Shown here piece by piece: positions 1 to 11,316 of a DNA stretch of 64,000 bases. Location of the stretch: assembly GCA_029961685.1 (NCBI GenBank), contig JARWKL010000004.1, positions 19,404,348 through 19,468,347 of the forward strand, given 5' to 3'. Source of the DNA: Aristolochia californica. Taxonomy: Eukaryota; Streptophyta; Magnoliopsida; Piperales; Aristolochiaceae. Positions within the stretch are counted from its first letter, which is position 1. Each line of letters starts with the position of its first letter. Under the pieces are notes generated by a model. It saw nothing but the letters and a program-made list of their open reading frames with translations. It made no database searches and had not been told where the DNA came from. The translations under genes and the position numbers were made by a program.

Positions 1-3000
1 CAATGCACAAATGGAGAGAGAGATAATTACAAAAAGTGTCCGTAATTTTAAGGGATTGTAAACTCTTTTTAGCTTTTTTATATCTGGTTCTGCAATCGTT
101 TGGAAAAAGAGGAGGCGGGGGATTTTTAACTGAGAGTTGACTCCCAATCCATAAGTCATTCTTTACAAAAATATAGCCCATTACGCATGATAAACCACTT
201 TACAATAATCTACGATCGTCAGGTCAGCTTTTTGTAAGTGGGCAAAATAATGGCTTGTTTGACTCAGGTAAATATCTCACCGCACGTTTACTTGAAAATT
301 TAATGTATTCTCTTTAAAAGGTTTGGATCTATAGGTCATTTGAATCTTACATATCCATTTTTTAAAACATGTGTAGAAAAATCTCTTTCATATAAAAGTC
401 CGAGCTATTAGGGTTGTACTACTAGAATTTTCCAAACTTGGGTAACAAAACTTTTGTGTTCATTTGTGGTGTGTGAATAAATTTTCTTTACTTAAATTTT
501 TGTATTGCCTTAAATTCTTTCCAAACATAAACTCTAAAATTTTCATTTTGTAGTGATCTATTTGACTTTTATCTCTTTTCTGGTTTACGAGATGAAGGGA
601 AAGTGAAAACTCAAGTTTTGACTTAAGCAAAAAGTATCAATCTATAATGGAAATGTACAATACACAAAAAAAGTGTTAGTAATTTTTAGGGATTGTAAAC
701 TCTTTTTAGTTTTTATATCAGGTTTGACAATGGTCGAGAAAAAGGGGAGGCGGGGGATTGTTAACTGAGTGTTGACTCCCAATCCATAAGTCATTCCTTA
801 AAAAAATATAGCCAGTTACGCATGATAAATCACTTTAAAATAATCTTTGATCGGTAGGTCAGCTTTTTGTAAATGGGTAAAATAATGGCTTGTTTGACTC
901 GGGTAAATATCCCACTGCTTTTTCACTTGAGAATTTAATGTTATTCTCATTAAAAGGTTTGGATCCATAGGTCATTTGAATCTTTAACATGTTTCAAGCA
1001 TGCATATCCATTTATTAAAACATGTGTAGAAAAATCTCTTTCTTATAAATTACCGAGCTATTGGGGTCGATCTAGTGGGATTTCCCAAACTTGGATAAAA
1101 AAACCTTGCTTTTTCATTTTTGTTGTGTGAATAGATTTTCTTTACTTCAATTGTTTATTGCTTTAAATTCTTTCCATACATAAACGCTAAAATTTTCATT
1201 TCGTTGTGATCGGTTTGCCTTTTGTCTCTTGTTTTTGTTTACGAGATGAAGGGAAAGTGAAAACTCAAGTTTTGATTTAAGAAAAAAGTATACATCTAAA
1301 ATGGAAATGCACAATTTAAAAATTTAGAGAGAGATAATTCCAAAAAGCGTCTGTAATTTTTAGGGATTGGAAACTCTTTTTAGTTTTTATATATCAGGTT
1401 CTGTAATCGTTGGGGAAAGGGGGAGGTGGGGGATTTTTAACTGAGTGTTTACTCCCAATCCATAAGTCATTCCTTACAAAACTATAGCCCATTATTCATG
1501 ATAAATCACTTTACAATCATCTATGATCTTTAGGTCAGCTTTTTGTAATTGGGCAAAAGAATTTCTTGTTTGACTCGGGTAAATATCCCACCGCATGTTC
1601 ACTTAAGAATTTAATGATATTCTCTTTAAAAGGTTGTGATCCATAGGTAATTTGTATCTTTAACATGTTTCAAGCATGCATATCCATTTTTTAAAACATG
1701 TGTAGATAAATCTCTTTCTAATAAAATTCCGAGCTATTTGGGTTGAACTAGAGGAATTTCTCAAAAACAAAAATTTTGTGTTCAATTGTGGTGTGTGAAT
1801 AAATTTTCTTAACTTACATTTGTTTACTGCTATAAATTCTTTCTATAAATACGCTGTAAAATTTTGATTTTGTTGTGATTTTTTTGCCTTTTATCTCTTT
1901 TTTTGTTTACGAGATGAAAGGAAAGTGAAAATTCAAGTTTAGATTTATGAAAATAGTACACATCTAAAATGGAAATTCACAATGCATAAATGTACAGAGA
2001 TATAATTCCAAAGTGTTTCTATAATTTTTGGGGATTGTAAACTATTTTTAGTTTTTATCTATCAGGTTTTGCAATCGTCGGGAAAAGGGGGGTGCGGGGG
2101 ATTTTTAACTGGGTGTTGACTCCCAATCCATAATTCATTCCTTAGAAAAACATAGCTCGTTGCTAATGTTCAATCACTTTACAATCATCTATGATTGTTA
2201 CGTTAGCTTTTTGTAAATGGGCAAAATAATGGCTTGTTTTTTCTCGGGTAAATATCACACCGCACGTTCACTTGAGAATTTGGTGTTATTCTCTTTAAAA
2301 GAATTGGATGCATAGCTCACTTTCATCTTTAACATGTTTTAAGCTTGCATATCCATTTTTCAAAACATGTGTAGAAAAATCTCTTTCTTAAAAAATGTCG
2401 TGCTATTAGGGTTGATCAAGTGGAATTTTCCCAAAACTTTTGTGTTCATTTGAGGTGTGTGAATAAATTTTCTTTACTTATATTTTTTTTATTTCTTTAA
2501 ACTCTAAACTCTAAAATTTTCATTTTTTTTGTGATTTATTTTCCTTTTATCTCTTTTTTTTTGTTTACTAGAATAACAGAAAGTGAAAACTCAAGTTTTG
2601 ATTTAAGAAAATAGTATACATCTAAAATGGAAATGCACAATGCACAAATGTAGAGAGAGAAAATTACAAAAAGTGGCTGTAATTTTTAGGGATTGTAAAC
2701 TTTTTTTAGTTTTTATATATCAAGTTCTACAATCGTGGGGAAAATGGGGAGGTAGCGTTTTTTAACTGAGTGTTGACTCCCAATCCATAAGTCATTCCTT
2801 AAAAAAATATAGGTCGTTGCGCATGTTAAATCACTTTACAATCATCTATGATCGTTAGGTCAACTTTTTGTAAATGGGAAAAATAATGGATTGTTCAACT
2901 TGGGTAAATATCACACCGCACGTTCACTTGAGAATTTAATGTAATTCTCTTTAAAAGGTTTGGATCCTTAGGTCATTTTCATCTTTAACATGTTTCAAGG

Positions 3001-4486
3001 ATGCATATCCATTTTTTAAAACATGTGTAGAAAAATCTCTTTCTTATAAAATTCCGAACAATTAGGGTTGAACTAATGGAATTTCAAAAACTTGGATAAC
3101 AAAACTTTTGTGTTCATTTTTCGTGTGTGAATAAATTTTCTTTGCATACATTTTTTTATTGCGTTAAATTCTTTCCATACTTAAAATCTAAAATTTTCAT
3201 TTTGTAGTGATCTATTTGCCTTTTATCTCTTTTTTTGTTTACGAGATGAAGGGAAAGTGCAAACTCAAGTTTTGATTTAAGAAAAAAGTATACATCTAAA
3301 ATGGAAATGCACAATGCACAAATGTGGAGAGAGAAAATTCCAAAAATTGTCTATAATTTTTATAGGGATTGTAAACTCTTTTTAGTTTTTATATATCAGG
3401 TTCTAAAATAGTGGGGAAAAGGGGGAGGTGGGGATTTTTAATTGAGTGTTGACTCCCAATCCATAAGTAATTCCTTACAAAAATATAGCCCATTGCGCAT
3501 GTTAAATCACTTTTCAATCATCTATGATCATTAGGTCAACTTTTTGTAAATGGGCAAAATAATAGATTGTTCAACTCATGTAAATATCAGACCACACGTT
3601 CACTTGAGAATTTAGTATAACTCTCTTTAAAAGGTTTGGATCCTTAGGTCATTTTCATCTTTAACGTGTTTCAAGCATGCATATCCATTTTTTTAAAACA
3701 TGTGTAGAAAAATTTCTTTCTTATAAAATTCCAAGCAATTAGGGTTGAAATAGTGGAATTTCCTAAACTTGGATAATAAAAATTTTGTGTTCATTTGTGG
3801 TGTGAGTATAAATTTTATTTGCCTACATTTGTTTATTGCTTTAAATTCTTTCCATACATAAACTCTAAAATTTTCATTTTGTAGTGATCTATTTGCCTTT
3901 TATCTCTTTTTTAGTTTACGAGATGAAGGGAAAGTGAAAACTCAAGTTTTGATATAAGAAAAAAGTATATATCTAAAATGGAAATGCACAATGCACAAAT
4001 GTAGAGAAAGATAATTCCAAAATGTGTTAGTAATTTTTATGGATTGTCAACTCCTTTTAGATTTTATATATCAATCGTCAGTAAAAGGGGGAGGCGGGGG
4101 ATTTTTAACTGAGTGTTGACTCCCAATCTATAAGTCATTCCTTATAAAAATATAGCTCGTTACAGATGATAAATAGATTTAAAATCATCTAAGATCGTTA
4201 GGTCAGCTTTTGGTAAATGGGTAATCTAATGACTTGTTTGACTCGGGTAAATATCCCACCTCACATTCACTTGAGAATTTAATGTTATTCTCTTTAAAAG
4301 GTTTGGATCCATAGGTCATGAGCATCTTTAACATGTTTCAAGAATGCATAAGAATTTATTCAAACATGTGTAGAAAATTCTATTTTTTAAAAAATACCGA
4401 GCTATTAGGGTTGATCTAGAGGAATTTCCCAAACTTGGATAACCAACTTTTGTGTTCATTTGTGGTGTGTGAATAAATTTTCTTTA
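1..4486. repeat. Satellite A array, about seven ~665-bp units
   Basis: Seven tandem units in direct orientation. The anchor GACTCCCAATCCATAAG recurs near 137, 772, 1449, 2115, 2773, 3450 and 4115, giving spacings of about 635-677 bp. Every unit has the same order of landmarks: a G-rich tract (AAAAGGGGGAGGCGGGGG and variants), the anchor, a GGATCC site, a TATAAAA-like box, and an A-rich end with GAAATGCACAATGCAC. Units differ by scattered substitutions and small indels. No reading frame is conserved, so it is non-coding. The array is open at the left edge of the window and resumes after the transposon at 8551. Confidence 0.93.
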
Positions 4487-4501
4487 GGGGGGTTAGTCAA
4501 C
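4487..4501 (+). repeat. Left terminal inverted repeat
   Basis: GGGGGGTTAGTCAAC. It matches the reverse complement of the right end at 13 of 15 positions and is preceded directly by the TTA target duplication. Confidence 0.85.
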
Positions 4502-4529
4502 AAAATGAAAATTTGATCTTCATCTTCAT

Positions 4530-4705
4530 CTTCATCTTATGTATCTACATGATCTTCATATTCGAAATGGGTGTTAGTGTGGACAACTTCATCTTCGAGA
4601 TCTTTGAAATAGGGTGTTAGTGTGGACAACTTCATCTTCGAGATCTTTTAAATAGAGTGTTAGTGTAGACAACTTCATCTTCATCTTCATCTTATAGAAA
4701 TTTAA
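4530..4705. repeat. Subterminal CTTCATC repeats of the DNA transposon
   Basis: A cluster of CTTCATC words and three copies of a ~50-bp unit built on GTGTTAGTGTGGACAAC. The opposite end (8420-8535) is also rich in GATGAAG/CTTCATC words. Clustered subterminal words near both ends are commonly transposase binding sites; that role is inferred here. Confidence 0.55.
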
Positions 4706-5836
4706 AATTATTGATTTTAATAATTATAAAAATGAACTAATTAAACCAAAGTGTTTGAGTTAACAATATTTTAATTACCACTATTAAATCACTAATACAA
4801 TAGAGTAAATAAAAAAAATTCTGATTAATGAATAAAAAATTATTATATTAATAACATAAGATAGATTTGCATTGTATTAATTAATAATATATTTTGACAT
4901 AATTAATGATGATATATTAATCAAATGCATACTTTAATTATATTTTATTTACCAAAGACTTAAATATGAAGTTTAATATAGTAATAAAATAAAATAAAAT
5001 AAAAAATAAATACATATACACCTTTTAAAATAACCTAAAAAAAATTATTCAAATAACGAGTTCGTGCCTATAATATTACAATCAACGAGTTACAAGTTTA
5101 GTACATATAAATTACGCATGTTCAAAAGTAATAAGAGTAAACCATCATTTATCGTTCTACATGGATGTCAGGGGTAAATAGGTCATTGACAAATAAATTT
5201 AGACCCACACGAATGGACGGTCTGGTTATAATCTTACGAAATAACTTAAAAATCTCAAGAATATTCTTCGCACCGGTAAAAAGTAAGTCCACAAAAACCT
5301 AGGGTCTCTTTGGAACCCATGAAAAAACATAAAAGAAATAAAAATAAGAATTTAATTATTATTATTTATAAAAATAATTAAAAAACAAAAAAAATATTAT
5401 CTTATTTTATTAACTATTTTAAAAATAATAATAATCAAATTATTATTTTCTTTTCTAGGATTCCAAGAAGACCCTAAGACCGATCCAACTTGGATTTTCT
5501 TGTATCTAAATCAGGTTCCAAATCCGATTCAAGTCCAGAGTCCAAGTAAAAAAACCCTAAAGACACCTGAATGAGACACTAAGCCCTACCATTTTGTTAC
5601 TTGTCTTCCATAGGTTGAAAATGAATTTAAAACAAAGCACTATCATAACCTTCCCATATGAAACCACAACTACTTTATATGTGATAAATTTACACTGAGT
5701 TACCAGGAGATTGTACACTTGCAACCAAGTGGGATGTTACAGAGCTAAATAATGCAATGAATAGATACAAATAGGTACATATGATAATGGAGCTACACAA
5801 TGTACAAGCAAGTTCGGAAGATGATTTGGGAAATCA
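4706..5836. other. AT-rich non-coding interior of the transposon
   Basis: Over 1.1 kb of AT-rich sequence without a supportable reading frame, apart from the small MITE at 5302-5475. A frame at 5737-6084 on the minus strand is a shadow of the captured last exon. The stretch just left of 5837 may be the captured 3' untranslated region of the SH3 gene. Confidence 0.6.
5302..5475. mobile_element. MITE, ~174 bp, nested in the transposon
   Basis: Ends GGGTCTCTTTGGAA and, reverse-complemented from the right, GGGTCTTCTTGGAA, so 12 of 14 terminal bases pair. Flanks are CTA on the left and TAA on the right, compatible with a decayed TA or TWA duplication. The interior is A/T-rich with AATAATTATT-like words. 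Terminal sequence and size resemble Tourist-like MITEs. Confidence 0.6.
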
Positions 5837-8213
5837 CTATGAGCAAGCTTCAACCAACTTGCTTGCAAGAATTTGCTCTTTCCTTTCGATATAAGCAGAA
5901 GGAAACCAACCAGCCGTTCCATTACACTCTCCTTCAGACCAGCGATTAGGTGCAACCTGTTGATCATTAAAAAGAGAGTAGAAGCATTTTGAAGAGATTC
6001 TAATGATTTTCTACAGTGAATGCAAAAAGAAAAACCAAATATTATGTTCACCCAGTTTAGTCTAAGAAACCTACAATTTTGCACCAGCGGGACTTGTTTA
6101 CAGTGAAACTGATAATATTGTTGTTCCAGTCGAGATTAATAGAGAGTTGCAGCTGAAGATGATACCATATAATATCAGCAAGTTCACACCAGAATAGCAA
6201 GATGGATTACCTGTCTAACGACAACATAGTCACCAGCAGATAGACTAAGTTCACCCTCTACCTGTGCATCAAATGAATGTAAAACCTGAATATAAACAAA
6301 TAAAAATGGCAGTGTCAAATTATTAACTGCATCAGAAAGAACTTTTGTCATGCTTGTACTAATCACCGAAAGGACACAAAATAATTACGTATCAAATAGA
6401 CAGTGGGCATAGCTGTTTGAAAATAGAAAATAGAAAATTTGCAAGAGAGGTGGACAAGGAAACAGTGTAGCTATCGTCATAAACGAAGATTTATGAAAGA
6501 AATAAATTCAGTTATAGAACATGGAATGAGGGAGATAGATTTTTTAGAAATCATGAGATGTCTGCATGTTTGGTAGTCAATTCACAGCCTTTGAGAAAAA
6601 GGTTTAGGAAAGAAACAAATTCAGTTATAAAAAGTGGAATCCAGGAGAGAGAGAGGATATAAGCTAATTCAGATGTCTACACCTTTGATTGTCATATCAT
6701 AAGCTAATTCAAACAGTTCACAGCATCCAACTGCTCTATGGTCAGAAACAAATCATACAAAAACTGTTTAACACAGTTAAGGCCTTACTTTTGCAACAAA
6801 AAACATATTTTTCTCCATAGCAATCTGCAGATCATTGGGTTTATTAGAATGTTTGGTATCTATGCACTCTGTTGAATTATGCTCAGTAGTTGAAGAAGCT
6901 GTGTATTCTAGGTTTGATTCAGAAGCCTGCTTCTGCCAAATCATCTATTCCCAACAGAAACAAAACAGTACAGATTCAGAAACTAAATTTCTTCACAAAG
7001 ATGTAAAATGCTGCAGTAGTTTGTGTGAGTACAAGTAAAAAAAATATACACATACAAAATTTGTGGCATTGGGTTGTAATATGATGTACCTGAGCATGGA
7101 GATTGTCTAGAATTTTGCCAACACTGCGATGGTAAGATCTCTCAGCATTTACCTACATGGTAAGCACATAGTCATGTCATTCCACCTGCCACATAATATC
7201 TGGGTAGAAAATATTAAAACTTCTACTGTCTATAGCTCACCAATAGTAAGAGAGTTAATAAACTAAAATATACTCTGAAGGAGGGTAGCAGGTTCGGATT
7301 GCTCTTCATGTATTACACGGATCATGGTTTTTAAGTTTGCAATAGGTCAAAAATCACGGGGTCCTAGTACAATATCCCGGCCAAATACTACATTACAGTT
7401 GCATCATGTGAATATCTACATAGGGATTTATGCGGTTTATTAAAGCTCACAGATATATATATATATGCATAAATGTTCACCTAATTTTTAAAGTGACAGT
7501 ATACTATCTTATGTAGGCTTTTTATGATTTTCTATAATATCAAGATAAAGCACATTTGCCTACCTCACAAAAGAATAAAAAAGTAATAAACCACTGAAAT
7601 CAGGAGATCAGTTTTCCATATAAAAATTAACTAAAAATAAAAATAAATAAATCCCACTATTATCAAAACATTGGCTTTTCCATTGAACAAAACCATATCT
7701 TCTCTTATTTCCTTTCCCTTTTAAGTCCATCAAAACACTGATCATATATAAGAATTTAGACTATAAACCGTAACCCTAAATGCCAAAATAATGCACAAAT
7801 AACCCCCAATTACGCACTGAAAATAAATTTAAATAAAATAAAACACTAATTTAATGAAAAAAATTAGGGTTTAGGCATACCTTCTGAAATTTGGGGAAAT
7901 CTGAAGCCGAAGGGTGAAATCGAAGGGGAAAATCTGAAGCCGAAGGGTGAAATCGATGCCTAATCGAGACTAGCCAGAGAGAGAAGGGAGTGGGAGGCCA
8001 AAAGGGAGAAGAGAGGGAGAAGACAAAGAAGAAAGGGAGGTCGGGAGGGAATAGAGAGAGAGAAGCGAGAGAGAGCTTGTTCGAGAGAAGAGAGGGAGTC
8101 ACGGAGACGAGAGAGGGGGTGCGAGAGAGAGGCCGAGGCCAAGAGAAGACCGAGAGTTGAGGCCAGAGACGAGAGGGAACTGAGATGGTGGCCGAGATCA
8201 ACGTCGAGGGCAC
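5837..8213 (-). CDS. Chimeric SH3-domain gene captured by the transposon (predicted 5 exons)
   Basis: Predicted spliced CDS, complement(join(5837..5956, 6211..6285, 6789..6944, 7090..7152, 7881..8213)), 248 residues. Every intron has GT/AG ends, every exon length is a multiple of three, and the joined frame has no stop. Exons 2-5 match the C-terminal part of plant SH3P proteins (AtSH3P family, which act at clathrin-coated vesicles and autophagosomes): VNAERSYHRSVGKILDNL is the linker after the BAR domain. SFDAQVEGELSLSAGDY and WSEGECNGTAGWFPSAYIE form the SH3 domain, with its ALYDY-equivalent, acidic loop and WFP ligand-binding residues. The BAR domain is absent. Exon 1 instead encodes 111 Ser/Pro/Leu-rich residues with a doubled RFHPSASDFP, from the purine-rich end of the transposon. 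The NRW in place of the usual NGW is a minor change. Family identity is strong; expression and exon 1 use are inferred. It could be an untranscribed gene fragment. Confidence 0.6.
7153..7880 (-). other. First intron of the chimeric SH3 gene
   Basis: The predicted intron has donor AAG/GTATGC at 7881/7880 and acceptor TGTAG at 7153-7157. It is AT-rich with a short (AT)n run near 7450. No SH3P BAR-domain exon can be recognised in it, so the capture seems to begin within the original gene's intron. Confidence 0.45.
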
Positions 8214-8532
8214 AGGGAGACGAAGGACGAGGTCAATGTCGGGGGCGTAGGGAGACGAGAGAGGGAAGGGAGTGTGGGAGAGAGGAAGAAAAAAGAAAAA
8301 TGACGACGTGCGATGGGGGGGGGTGCGAGGAGAGAGAGGAAAAAATACGAGCGTCGCCCGTCCTTCAATTCAAAGAAGATCAAAAAGGGCCTTCTTCCAC
8401 ATGATTTAAATTAAACCGTGGAGATGAAGGGCCCCTTCATCCCCTGCATCGAGATGAAGCTTCATCTGCGCTCCACTAACGACTTCAAGTGTTGAAGGGC
8501 GTTATGTGGTTGAAGATCATCTTGTCCTTCAA
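8214..8532 (-). promoter_or_regulatory. Purine-rich upstream region of the chimeric gene and transposon subterminal zone
   Basis: The region is GA-rich on the plus strand (CT-rich in gene orientation) and is directly upstream of the predicted start codon at 8213. It would supply the 5' untranslated region and promoter. From about 8420 it contains repeated GATGAAG words shared with the left end. No clear TATA box was found. Promoter activity is inference from position only. Confidence 0.35.
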
Positions 8533-8547
8533 GTTGACAACCCCCCC
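8533..8547 (-). repeat. Right terminal inverted repeat
   Basis: GTTGACAACCCCCCC on the plus strand, the partner of 4487-4501. It is followed by the second TTA copy and the resumed satellite. Confidence 0.85.
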
Positions 8548-8550
8548 TTA

Positions 8551-9724
8551 CTTACATTTGTTTATATTTTTAAACTCTTTCCATACAAAAACTCTAAAAT
8601 ATTAATATTGTTGTGATCTATTTTCCTTTTATCTCTTTTTTTTGTTTACTAGATAAAGGGTAAGTGAAAACTCAAGTTTTGATTTAAGAAAAAATTATAC
8701 ATATAAAATGGAAATGCACAATGCACAATGTAGAGATAGAAAATTCCAAAAATTGTCTGTAATTTTTAGGGATTGTAAACTCTTTTTAGTTTTTATATAT
8801 CAAGTTCTAAAATCGTGGGGTAAAGGGGGAGGTGGGGATTTTTAACTGAGTGTGGACTCCCAATCCATAAGTCCTTCCTTACAAAAATATATCTCGTTGC
8901 GCATGTTAAATCACTGTACAATCATCTAAGATCATTAGGTCAACTTTTTGTAAATGGGCAAAATAATGGATTGTTCAACTTAGGTAAATATCACACCGCA
9001 AGTTCACTTGAGAATTTAATGTAATTCTCTTTAAAAGGTTTGGATCCTTAGGTCATTTTCATCTTTAACATGTTTCAAGCATGGATATCCATTTTTTAAA
9101 ACATGTGTAGAAAAATCTCTTTCTTAAATTCCGAGCAATTAGGGTTGAACTAGTGGAATTTCCCAAACTAGGATAACTAAACTTTTGTGTTCATTTGTGG
9201 TGTGAGAATAAATTTTCTTTGCCTACATTTGTTTATTACTTTAAATTCTTTCCATACCTAAACTCTAAAATTTTCTTCTTGTTGTGATCTATTTGCCTTT
9301 TATCTCTTTTTTAGTTTACGAGATGAAGGGAAAGTGAAAACTCAAGTTTTGATTTAAGAAAAAATTATACATCTAAAATGGAAAGGGACAATGTACAAAT
9401 GTAGAGAAAGATAATTCCAAAAATTTTTAGTAATTTTTAGGGATCGTAAACTCTTTTTAGGTTTTATATATCAGGTTCGGCAATCGTCGGGAAAAGGCGG
9501 AGGTTGGTGATTTTTAACTGAGTAATGACTCCCAATCCATAAGTGATTCCTTAAAAAAATATAGCCCGTTATACATGATAAATCACTTTACAATCATCTA
9601 TGATCGTTAGGTCAGCTTTTTGTAAATGGGCAAAATAATGGCTTGTTTGACTCAGGTAAATATCCCACCACACGTTCACTTGAGAATTTAATGTTATTCT
9701 CTTTAAAAGGTTTGGATCCATAGG
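8551..9724. repeat. Satellite A array, continued (nearly two units)
   Basis: The array resumes exactly where it was broken (CTTACATTTG) and shows the anchor again near 8854 and 9525. It ends inside the GGATCCATAGG word, where the Athila-like LTR begins. Confidence 0.92.
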
Positions 9725-11107
9725 TGATAGATGCCATATTCTAACATGAGAACTAGGTTAATTAATAGAATAATCTTTATAATTGTGTTATAGGTGGTTA
9801 TTTATCGGTTTTCAAATGAAACGTGTATTTATTAAATTTGGCATTAATCACTGTCTATATTGCATATTTTTCTCTCCTGAATTATATTTCATTGTTTTTA
9901 AGGTTTATTTCTTCCTGAAATACTTTTTATGGATTCAATTATGGAATTTCAGGAGGATTTTGGTGGAGAATGAGATATTTACCAAAATGCCCTTAGTGAA
10001 ATGGAGGTGATTTTTAGGGCAAATCGTTTTTAAAACAAAGAAAAATTGGTATTAAAGGAAAGAGGAGCGTCGAAGGGGAGAGGAGAGCGTCAAGTGAAAG
10101 CAAAGAGGGGAAGACCTGAGAGGAGTTTCCCACCATCGTTCGCCGCGCCACTGTCTTTCGCCGCGCCACCGTCGTCCATCACCATCCACTGCCGTCCAAC
10201 AACCGAGAACAAATCCGACGAGAGCTCGAGAAAGACTCCATCGAGGTGAGTTCGACAGTGCTAGTTTCTGCTCGCCAGGCCAGGAGGTGATCCGAGAGGA
10301 CTTCTCCAGTGCCAATTTCGCATTCCGACCATCCTCCGGCGTCTATTACATATTTCCGACCATTCCCGGAGCTATTCCGACTCCGACCAAGACTCGAGAG
10401 AGCCGGTTAGAGAACTTCAGCTCTGTTTCATTTTTCTCCGGACGTTACCTCCGTCTGTCGGCTTCTAACCTTTGTCGCCAGCGTCGTCTCTACCTCCGGC
10501 CACTCACTCTTGCTACCCGAAGCCATTAATTTCGGGAAATTTCAGCACCCGTGAGAACGAGTCGCTGCCCGAGCGGGATGAAGGAGAAGGGGAGTAATTC
10601 GTCATTTTTGAATTTCATTTTTTATATAGTTTGAACTTAGGTTTTGAATGTTTATTGAATCTGATTTGATAATTAATGTTTATTGAATATTTGTTTTCCG
10701 GATATTTGATTAAATTAGCTAGTTAGGGTAGGAATATAATTTAGGTTGGATTTTGGTATTTTAATCCAATTTCTGTCTTTCACTCTATGCGCCAGAGAGG
10801 GTCTAGACGCAAGGATTGAGAAATCGGATCCATGGTTATGTGGCACTGGAGAGAGGCACGAATCACCGTAAAATCCAGAGTTGACGTTTCCTGTTGTGCA
10901 AGTAGTTAACTAGATGATTGCTTCATAATTTAGGATATAATTAGTGTTTAGTTCATATTAATTCATCATATTTGGTTAGGCTAGTTGACTGAAGAATACA
11001 CAAAATTCAGTCCTCCCTGTGGATATGACCCTCACTTCCCGCTAAATTACATGAACAATTCGTACACTTGCGAGGTATAAAAGCCGATGTAACTAAATTC
11101 TACATCA
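9725..11107 (+). repeat. Probable 5' LTR of the Athila-like element
   Basis: Starts with TGATAG at the satellite break and ends near CTACATCA, seven bases before the primer site. It holds a GC-rich stretch at 10050-10530, whose short frames on both strands are not supported as genes. TATAAAA lies at 11076. A CCTGTGGATATGACCC word, seen before the primer site in many plant gypsy elements, lies near 11018. Without the second LTR the exact ends are uncertain. Confidence 0.55.
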
Positions 11108-11113
11108 AGTTTT

Positions 11114-11131
11114 TGGCGCCGTTGTCGGGGA
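11114..11131 (+). promoter_or_regulatory. Primer-binding site, tRNA-Asp type
   Basis: TGGCGCCGTTGTCGGGGA is complementary, with one mismatch, to the 3' end of plant tRNA-Asp. This primer is typical of Athila/Tat-type gypsy elements. Confidence 0.85.
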
Positions 11132-11316
11132 GGCACGTATTAAGTGTATTTCTTTGTTCTCCATGGTCTTAGGTTAGATTTATTTTTATTTTATTTTCTT
11201 TTATTTTATTTTATTTTTTTGTTGCTTTCATAATTTTAGCTTGGTGATTTTGTATGGAATTATTTTTATTTCTTGTAGTTAGTTCATATTTTTAGTAGTG
11301 AGTTTGTTAGCTTAAT

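Larger units (their letters stand above)
4487..8547. mobile_element. PIF/Harbinger-like DNA transposon carrying captured gene exons
   Basis: The 4,061-bp insertion interrupts satellite A cleanly: the satellite reads TTTCTTTACTTAC elsewhere, and here TTA is duplicated on both sides (4484-4486 and 8548-8550). The ends are imperfect inverted repeats, 13 of 15 matching. A 3-bp TTA duplication and G-rich ends are known hallmarks of the PIF/Harbinger superfamily; CACTA elements also give 3-bp duplications but begin CACTA, which is not seen. No transposase frame is visible, so the element is non-autonomous. Its interior holds gene exons on the minus strand, an AT-rich left third and a purine-rich right end. 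Superfamily assignment is inference; the element boundaries are directly visible. Confidence 0.85.

Noticed and set aside
5737..6084. 115-codon minus-strand frame over the captured gene
   Set aside because: It runs through an intron in the wrong frame; the SH3 exon uses another frame with intact splice sites.
10046..10529. Frames with Arg/Ser/Pro-rich products in the GC-rich part of the Athila-like LTR
   Set aside because: Both strands are open over the same bases and the region lies within the LTR; no domain is visible.
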